Assembly (NCBI RefSeq): GCF_004135205.1 | Contig: NZ_CP035490.1 | Span: 3,613,501-3,677,500 of the forward strand | Reading direction: 5' to 3' | DNA: 64,000 nt | Source: Hahella sp. KA22 | GTDB lineage: Bacteria; Pseudomonadota; Gammaproteobacteria; Pseudomonadales; Oleiphilaceae | In this document: positions 58,711-64,000 of the stretch, one piece after another | How positions within the stretch are numbered: position 1 is the stretch's first letter | How the letters are laid out: each line of letters opens with the position of its first letter | The notes under the pieces: generated by a model | Databases searched by the model: none | What the model was told of the DNA's origin: nothing | The model's input: the letters and a program-made list of their open reading frames with translations, nothing else | Made by a program: the position numbers and the translations under genes

Positions 58711-59952
58711 GTGACTATTCCTTACGATGCTATACATGCCCTCAAAGCTGAAATCGAAAACAATATCGAGGCGGCAGTCAATGCCTCCCAAGCGGATTTC
58801 GCGGCGACGCTGAATACGATCAGTCGTCAAACTTCTCCGATCTATGACTTTCTCAATAACGAAGAGTTATGGAGTGACGAGATTGATTGGGATATTCGCG
58901 AGGCGCTGTGCAAAGAGTGCTTTGTCGCTGTTGAAAATGGTCTGCACGTCTTCTGCGATGCGCTTATCGCCAAGGCGAACGCCTCCGATGCGTTTATGCA
59001 GTTGTTGCATGAACATATGGCGCATACGGAACAGGACTATCGCTATTACCTGTTTGCGAATATGAGCGACGAGAACACATTCTCCATGCTTTTAGACTCG
59101 TTGACGCAACAGCTTGAAGTGGAAGATCACGACTACAGATCCGCATGGCTGCCGACTTTGCGCAGTTGGACGCAAAAAGCGGAGTATGCCGAACGGGCGA
59201 CGGAGTTTCTGACGTCCAGTTTTCAGCGGCATTTTGAATACGCCAAGAAGGCGCGTAGCGAGAAATTGAAATCCTATGGATTCACGCCGTCCCTATACCA
59301 CGAAACCAACAATGGGCTGGTGGGCGCGCTCGCTATGGAGTTTACGCGCTACAGCATCCCCAACGCTAACGACATCTTGCTGGATGTGCTGAAGATAGTC
59401 AGTGACGATGATGCTTCCTATGGACTGAACTGCAAGACCGGCCCTGTGGCGATTGCGCTATCGCTGTGCGGGTATGCGGGAGACGTGAGCGTATTAGAGT
59501 CTTTTCTGGAAAGCTTTGAGTGGCGTTATGAAGGCGCTCAATTCGTCATGGAAACCCGCTACGCGTTGTGGATGATTAACCGTGACGCGGACGGCGCTGC
59601 GGCCTTTCTCGCGAATCCCGAAAATACGAAGAATCTGTCCTACGCCGCATGCGCCATCGCCGACTTGGACGCCAAACAGTATTTACCGCTAGTGGAGCAG
59701 CGTTGCGCGGACATCGACAAGCCAGTCGCCAAAGAAGCCTTTAAAGAAACCATTACGCGACTGCGTGACCAAACCTCTGCGCCGGCGCCTTCAGAGCGAA
59801 TGATTTATCTGTTTGGCGAGACTGACAGAACAGTAGTCCTGCTGGGCGGCGACTATTCAGGAGAGTTCTACAGCCGAGCCAAGGCTGCCTCCCTGGGGGA
59901 GGCGATCATAGATTTCACGGAAGAGGATGATGACTCGGCGGATATTTTCTAG
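58711..59952 (+). CDS. Hypothetical HEAT-like protein
   Basis: 413 residues from a GTG start at 58711. Mostly helical and acidic, with repeating units in the second half (A-I-A-L-S-L-C-G-Y-A-G-D, A-A-C-A-I-A-D-L-D-A) that suggest HEAT/ARM-type packing. No signal or membrane segment. Ends in an acidic tail (E-E-D-D-D-S-A-D). I recognise no family; probably a single-gene unit. Confidence 0.65.
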   Translation: MTIPYDAIHALKAEIENNIEAAVNASQADFAATLNTISRQTSPIYDFLNNEELWSDEIDWDIREALCKECFVAVENGLHVFCDALIAKANASDAFMQLLHEHMAHTEQDYRYYLFANMSDENTFSMLLDSLTQQLEVEDHDYRSAWLPTLRSWTQKAEYAERATEFLTSSFQRHFEYAKKARSEKLKSYGFTPSLYHETNNGLVGALAMEFTRYSIPNANDILLDVLKIVSDDDASYGLNCKTGPVAIALSLCGYAGDVSVLESFLESFEWRYEGAQFVMETRYALWMINRDADGAAAFLANPENTKNLSYAACAIADLDAKQYLPLVEQRCADIDKPVAKEAFKETITRLRDQTSAPAPSERMIYLFGETDRTVVLLGGDYSGEFYSRAKAASLGEAIIDFTEEDDDSADIF

Positions 59953-59987
59953 GGAGCGCTATCCTGTTGTCAGTGGTCTGCGGGGCG

Positions 59988-60707
59988 TCAAAACGGAATC
60001 TCGCTGCCGTCCCAGGCGAATAGTTTGCCGGTGTCTTCCGGGCGCAATCGTTCGATAACCTTCATGAGATGGCCAGCGGCCTGATCTGGCGTAAAAAGCC
60101 GTTGTGGTGGGACGCGTTCCAGAAAGGGGGCGGAGAGGGCGCTGGCGACGGTACCGGGATGCAGGCCGACGACAATCGCCTGTTTATTACGGCGCGCCAC
60201 TTCAATGCTGGCGGTCTTGAGCGTCATATTAAGAGCGGCTTTAGAGCTGCGGTAAGCATACCAGCCGCCTAATCGGTTATCGGAAATGCTGCCGACTCTG
60301 GCGGATAAGGCGGCGAAAACCGCAGGACGGCTTGGATGTAAGAGGCCGAGGAAGTGCTTGGCAACCAGCATCGGGCCAATCACGTTGGCGAGGAAGCAGG
60401 CTTCAAAGTTCGTTCTTTCCAACTCTTTCAGCGCCTTCTCAGGTCGCATAGTCGCCGTGTGCAGAAGACCCGCCGCAACGATCACTCTATCAATGGGACC
60501 CGAAGCGGCGGCGATCTCCACAGCCTGTTGAATGGATTCCTCATCGCTATAATCCAGGCGGCCTGACTGAATATTGCTTTTCCCCCAGGTGCGAGGTGAA
60601 CGGGAGAATGCAAATACCTGGGCGTCGGGTTCACTTGCGAACCGATGAGTGAGGGCGGCGCCAATAGCGCCGGAAGCGCCTACGATAACGATGCGGTGTT
60701 GAGTCAT
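59988..60707 (-). CDS. Short-chain dehydrogenase/reductase (CsgA-like)
   Basis: 239 residues. Cofactor loop V-G-A-S-G-A-I-G-A-A-L; V-A-A-G-L-L in place of NNAG; catalytic Ser in A-L-S-A-R-V-G-S and Y-A-Y-R-S-S-K-A-A-L-N, with Tyr and Lys of the active site. The pattern, including P-G-T-V-A and L-S-A-P-F, resembles the C-factor/YciK-like cell-signalling SDR subgroup. Substrate unknown. Convergent with the hypothetical upstream. Confidence 0.9.
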   Translation of the reverse strand: MTQHRIVIVGASGAIGAALTHRFASEPDAQVFAFSRSPRTWGKSNIQSGRLDYSDEESIQQAVEIAAASGPIDRVIVAAGLLHTATMRPEKALKELERTNFEACFLANVIGPMLVAKHFLGLLHPSRPAVFAALSARVGSISDNRLGGWYAYRSSKAALNMTLKTASIEVARRNKQAIVVGLHPGTVASALSAPFLERVPPQRLFTPDQAAGHLMKVIERLRPEDTGKLFAWDGSEIPF

Positions 60708-60856
60708 GTCGGGCGTATCTGTTTGAGGCTATTGCAATGTCATTGACGAGTACTGGGAAAGATACGCAGAAGATGGCGGAAAGGTTCAGCGAAGGCGGCG
60801 GAGGCGGTAACGTAGCGCGGCGGAAAGAGGGCGAGGAAGAAAGACCGTGGTCACAG

Positions 60857-61774
60857 CTATTCTGCTGTCACGGCCTCTTTGTTCAAGATGCGCGCTGGCT
60901 GACTATTGGCCTCGCGGGTGATCCATTGCAGCAGCGTTTCGTACTCCCTGCTGTCTCGTAGCGAGGGGACGCAGGTCAGTTTGTAGCCCAGGCCGGTTTT
61001 CACGGTGCGGGAAAATACGTTGATCAATTGCCCGTTGGCCAGTTCACTCTGCACGTACAGCACATCGGTGATGGCGACGCCGCTGAATTTCACCGCGGCG
61101 GTGATGGCGGACTCCATGGAATCCATGATCAGCATGCGGTCTGCGCTGATTTGCGCGCCGGGCAGACCGGTGTGGGAGAAATATAACTCCCAGTCGGACA
61201 GGGAAGGGTTGGGGCTGATGAAGTTTGCCTGATTCAGTATTTCCTGATCGGACAGTCCCTGTAACTGCTCGTAGTAGTCCTTGGAGCACACCGCGACCAG
61301 ATTTTCCTCATAAAAGAACTCATCGGACGGCTCATCGCAAAAGACGATGCCCATATCGTAGTGTTCTTTCAAAAAGTCGACGGAATGACGCCAGGCGGTA
61401 GTCACCTTCAGGTTAAGCTCGGTTTCCTCGCGAATGCGACTGAGACGCGGCAGCACCCAACGGATAGCGAAGGTGACCGGCACTTTGATCTCGATAAAAT
61501 TCTTTTCGTGGGGAATGCCGCAGGCGCCGCGAATGATTTCAAAGGCCTGGGTGAGTTGTTCCCACAGACGCTGACCGCTGTCGGTCAGTTGCACCTGCTT
61601 GTTGTTTCTCACCAGCAGCCGCTTTTCGAAATGCAGCTCCAAGGCTTTGATATGCTTGCTGACCCCGCTGTGGTTGATGCACAGTTCTTCTGAGGCTTTA
61701 GAAAAACTCTGGTGGCGGGCGACTGCTTCAAAAACTTCCAAGGCTTTTAATGAAGGCCGTGAGTTACTCCTCAT
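60857..61774 (-). CDS. LysR-family transcriptional regulator
   Basis: 305 residues; start preceded by AGGAGGG. N-terminal winged helix (L-K-A-L-E-V-F-E-A-V-A-R-H-Q-S-F-S-K-A-S-E-E-L) resembling GcvA-type regulators, then a ligand-binding domain from ~95. Divergent from the opine-dehydrogenase operon across ~550 bases, and the most likely regulator of it. Its ligand would be a pathway intermediate (inference). Confidence 0.92.
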   Translation of the reverse strand: MRSNSRPSLKALEVFEAVARHQSFSKASEELCINHSGVSKHIKALELHFEKRLLVRNNKQVQLTDSGQRLWEQLTQAFEIIRGACGIPHEKNFIEIKVPVTFAIRWVLPRLSRIREETELNLKVTTAWRHSVDFLKEHYDMGIVFCDEPSDEFFYEENLVAVCSKDYYEQLQGLSDQEILNQANFISPNPSLSDWELYFSHTGLPGAQISADRMLIMDSMESAITAAVKFSGVAITDVLYVQSELANGQLINVFSRTVKTGLGYKLTCVPSLRDSREYETLLQWITREANSQPARILNKEAVTAE

Positions 61775-62328
61775 ACATCCCTCCTGGAAAAAATGTCACA
61801 GCGATGTGCAATATAATCAATTTACTTTTTTGAGTCGATTAAAATATCTTTTTCTAAATAAAAACAAATTGTAACGTTGCTTTTTGCATAGTACTGACAA
61901 GGTTGTCACTGTTCGCGGCGACAGGTTTTGTTCTCGGAATGCGCCGGTTTAATTAGCGCAGTGAGAGGCGGACCGTCGGCCGGATAGGTGTGTCGTCATG
62001 CCGTTTATGGAGGGGCTCCTCCTGATCGGCTTGGTATTTCAACTTTTCCGTCCACGCACCGCTCAATTCGTCGCTGGTTACGTGGATGGAGGTTTGGAGG
62101 CTTGTGATACAACGGGCGTCCAATCCCGAATTCATCCAACGATTTTCCAGCGTACGGCGCCCAGGCCAGGGGCGCACATGGAAAGCCCGCCGCAAACCCG
62201 GATGTTGCAGGCAATTGCAGGACCCGGCTCAGAGCGATATAACGCAGCAACGCCAAGCGTAAGGTAACGCGTTTGACCTGACAAACCAGTGTTCCAAGTC
62301 AAGAAGTAATGGAAAGGAAGTTCGCAAT
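61775..62328. other. Divergent regulatory region of the opine-type operon
   Basis: About 550 bases. The first ~110 next to the LysR gene are AT-rich and likely hold the LysR-bound promoter; the rest is GC-rich and contains only short, unconvincing open frames on both strands. No RNA gene recognised. An untranslated leader or a decayed gene are both possible. Confidence 0.4.
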
Positions 62329-63471
62329 ATGAATATCGTAATCATTGGCGGGGGCCAACAAGCCCACGCACTTCTGGGTATCTTCGCCTCACGAGGGCAG
62401 GAAGTTTCGATGCTGACCCGGAAAGCCCAGGAGATAAACGAAAGACTGGGCGCCAATGGCCAGATTGTCGTATCCACCCCCTATGGAGAGGATCTGCACG
62501 CCAAGCCGGTGCGGGTGACTGACAATCCTGCTGAAGTCATACCCCAGGCGGATATGATTTTTATCACCAATCCCGCTAACGATCGCCCCCGCGTTCTGGC
62601 GCAAATCGCCAACCTGATTTCAGAAGACAAGGTCGTGCAGCTGTGCGCGATACCCGGTTGGGGCGCTTTCGACTGGATGGTGGATTATCACATCGGCCGA
62701 CGCTCCAATGTCTATGCCTGGGGCATCAAGGATACGCCGGTGATGGCGTCCCACCTTGTGCCCGGGCAGAGCGTGAGCATTCTCGGGTTCAAGAAGGAGC
62801 TGTTTTACGCTATTTCCAATCCGACCCATATCAAGGTGGAATTGGCCAGGAAGGCCCTGGAAAAGCTGTTCTACCAGCCGGCCAGTCGTGCGGAGCACTA
62901 CATTGAACTGAGCGCCTGCGCGGGCAATCCGATCGAGCACTTGCCGATCCTGTATTCCCTGGTGGGTCCTTATTCACAGTGGGATGGCAGGCCCTTCGCG
63001 GAGCGACTGAGTTTTTATGAAGATCTCACCGAGTTAGCCGCTTATCTGATCAAGAAATGCGACGAAGAACAGCAGGCCATTCTGGCGGCGTTGAAAGAGG
63101 TCTATCGTTCCGATTTCCCGTTTGCGCTGCCGTTGCATGAAGACATTGTAAAAATATACGGCAGGCAGATCACCAATCCGCGCACGCTGTACTCCACCTT
63201 TCGCACCAACCCCGCGTACGCGGGCATCAAGATTCCCATGCTGACCTGTGAAGGCGGCTTTGAAGTCAATCGTCGTCACCGCATCTTCACCGAAGATGTG
63301 CCTTACGGCATGGACTTCTTCTTAGAGGCCGCCAGAAGGTTGAACGTCCATACCCCCATGCTCGCTGAAATTCGTGATTGGGCTTATGAATACTGCGGGG
63401 GCTTTGAAGACAATATCACGCGTTACTTCCCCTCGGGTTGGCCGCAACGTTCTATGGCGTTGGTGCGTTAA
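62329..63471 (+). CDS. Opine dehydrogenase family protein
   Basis: 380 residues, start after GGAAAGGAAG. N-terminal NAD(P) Rossmann motif I-I-G-G-G-Q-Q-A-H-A. The C-terminal helical domain of the octopine/nopaline dehydrogenase family follows, with N-P-I-E-H-L-P containing the catalytic-type His. Family members reductively couple an amino acid or amino-acid chain to an alpha-keto acid (octopine, nopaline, and the metallophores staphylopine and pseudopaline). First gene of an operon with a PLP decarboxylase. No nicotianamine-synthase-like gene is visible, so the product is open. Confidence 0.85.
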   Translation: MNIVIIGGGQQAHALLGIFASRGQEVSMLTRKAQEINERLGANGQIVVSTPYGEDLHAKPVRVTDNPAEVIPQADMIFITNPANDRPRVLAQIANLISEDKVVQLCAIPGWGAFDWMVDYHIGRRSNVYAWGIKDTPVMASHLVPGQSVSILGFKKELFYAISNPTHIKVELARKALEKLFYQPASRAEHYIELSACAGNPIEHLPILYSLVGPYSQWDGRPFAERLSFYEDLTELAAYLIKKCDEEQQAILAALKEVYRSDFPFALPLHEDIVKIYGRQITNPRTLYSTFRTNPAYAGIKIPMLTCEGGFEVNRRHRIFTEDVPYGMDFFLEAARRLNVHTPMLAEIRDWAYEYCGGFEDNITRYFPSGWPQRSMALVR

Positions 63472-63490
63472 CCAGGGGAGCCGGGAAGTA

Positions 63491-64000
63491 ATGGTGACTA
63501 TTAAATCATGCCGGCGGGACGGCGTGAGGGGAGAGGCTGCGCCATATCTGACGCCGTTGATTCATCCCCTGACGCAACATGTGCTGAACTCCGATCCTGT
63601 TCGTTTGAACGCGCTGATGGATGCGCACGGCTCGCCCGCGCATCTGATGTTTCCACAGATATTTGAAGAAAATCTCTACCGTTTTCGGCGGGTTTACGCC
63701 AACGCCGATATTCGCGGCGACGTGCTGTATGCGATGAAAGTCAATCGCTGCCACAGCTTTCTTAAGGCCGTCGCGATCAATGGCGCCGGAGCGGACGTCT
63801 CCAGCCTGTTTGAGCTGCAGGATGCGCTGGCGGCAGGCGTGGCGGGCGATAAGTGCTCGCTATCCGGAGCCTTCAAAAGCCCTGACTTTGTTGAACTGGG
63901 AATGAAGGCGGGGGCGATTGTCGCCATTGACTCCGCGGAAGAGTTCGAGGGGCTGCAGGAGTTACTGTTGGCGTCTCGCCAGGGCGATAAAACCCGTATC
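63491..64000 (+). CDS. PLP-dependent decarboxylase (group IV), 3' end beyond window
   Basis: Partial; 170 residues visible, open to the end of the window. Start at the ATG at 63491 after GGGAAG, 19 bases after the opine-dehydrogenase stop. The fold type III PLP lysine is K83 in L-Y-A-M-K-V-N, followed by G-A-D-V-S-S-x-F-E-L, as in diaminopimelate/ornithine/arginine decarboxylases. Its product, a diamine or amino acid, could feed or follow the opine-type condensation (inference). Substrate cannot be read from this part. Confidence 0.85.
   Translation, partial: MVTIKSCRRDGVRGEAAPYLTPLIHPLTQHVLNSDPVRLNALMDAHGSPAHLMFPQIFEENLYRFRRVYANADIRGDVLYAMKVNRCHSFLKAVAINGAGADVSSLFELQDALAAGVAGDKCSLSGAFKSPDFVELGMKAGAIVAIDSAEEFEGLQELLLASRQGDKTRI

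Noticed and set aside
61998-62267. Short open frames on both strands in the LysR-opine gap
   Set aside because: Both strands give similar short frames, typical of GC-rich non-coding sequence; neither shows a start signal or family.
1-64000. Prophage, IS element with transposase, tRNA or rRNA
   Set aside because: I looked for integrase, transposase and phage structural proteins and for typical tRNA T-loop patterns and found none I could support.

Overview
The window looks like the chromosome of a marine, motile, Gram-negative gammaproteobacterium. The closest overall feel is the Hahella/Oceanospirillales group, but this is inferred from gene content and style (cystine ABC transporter almost identical in layout to E. 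coli TcyJLN, tripartite RND efflux, RimK, H-NOX signalling, a chemosensory operon, GH5 with carbohydrate-binding modules, many dispersed palindromic repeats), not from a marker gene. No rRNA, tRNA, CRISPR array, transposase or integrase was recognised. Most of the window is visibly GC-rich; the first 6.3 kb and some single genes (about 32.4-34.6 kb) are visibly AT-rich.

Layout. (1) 1-6272: an AT-rich polymorphic-toxin/immunity island. Its core is a three-gene cassette: a DUF4123 (type VI secretion effector chaperone) protein, a small protein carrying a nucleic-acid-deaminase signature (C-A-E ... P-C-x-x-C), and a SUKH/SMI1-KNR4 immunity protein. Around it are a Tsi6-like orphan immunity gene, a decayed second copy of the DUF4123 gene, a frameshifted paralogue of the gene at the window edge, and several unrecognised small proteins. 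(2) 6342-10561: RND efflux pump and its membrane-fusion protein. (3) 10931-12591: amidoligase plus class-I glutamine-amidotransferase-like (C26) hydrolase. (4) 12567-14814: cystine ABC transporter. (5) 15111-19519: two exported proteins, a chemoreceptor and a YjhX-family protein. (6) 19593-25422: acetyltransferases flanking a second probable toxin island, with a lipase-like protein (A-H-S-Q-G-G) followed by three tandem paralogous candidate immunity genes, and a separate cysteine-peptidase-like protein. (7) 25632-35713: small hypotheticals, a secreted GH5 mannanase-like enzyme with two carbohydrate-binding modules, a cluster of ~250-bp palindrome-bounded repeats, lipoproteins, a HupE/UreJ-type permease, and a divergent HxlR-regulator/SDR pair. 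(8) 35757-39838: a one-direction operon rimK - MscS channel - soluble MgtE-like protein - mgtE. (9) 41350-57100: a large signalling block. A REC-histidine kinase is divergent from a REC/degenerate-GGDEF/EAL phosphodiesterase; then comes a complete chemosensory operon (CheY-like, STAS, CheA, receptor, CheW, CheR, a double-domain CheD, CheB), convergent with an H-NOX / hybrid kinase / response-regulator operon. (10) 57285-58541: a yybP-ykoY-type (Mn2+) riboswitch candidate ahead of a cation/Na+ antiporter. (11) 58711-64000: a hypothetical, an SDR, and a LysR regulator divergent from an opine-dehydrogenase plus PLP-decarboxylase operon that runs off the window.

How the parts work together. The two toxin islands look like the accessory ends of a type VI secretion repertoire whose structural genes are not in this window. 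The signalling block plausibly couples nitric-oxide (or other haem-ligand) sensing and c-di-GMP turnover to a non-flagellar or alternative chemosensory array. The last operon probably makes an opine-like small molecule under LysR control.
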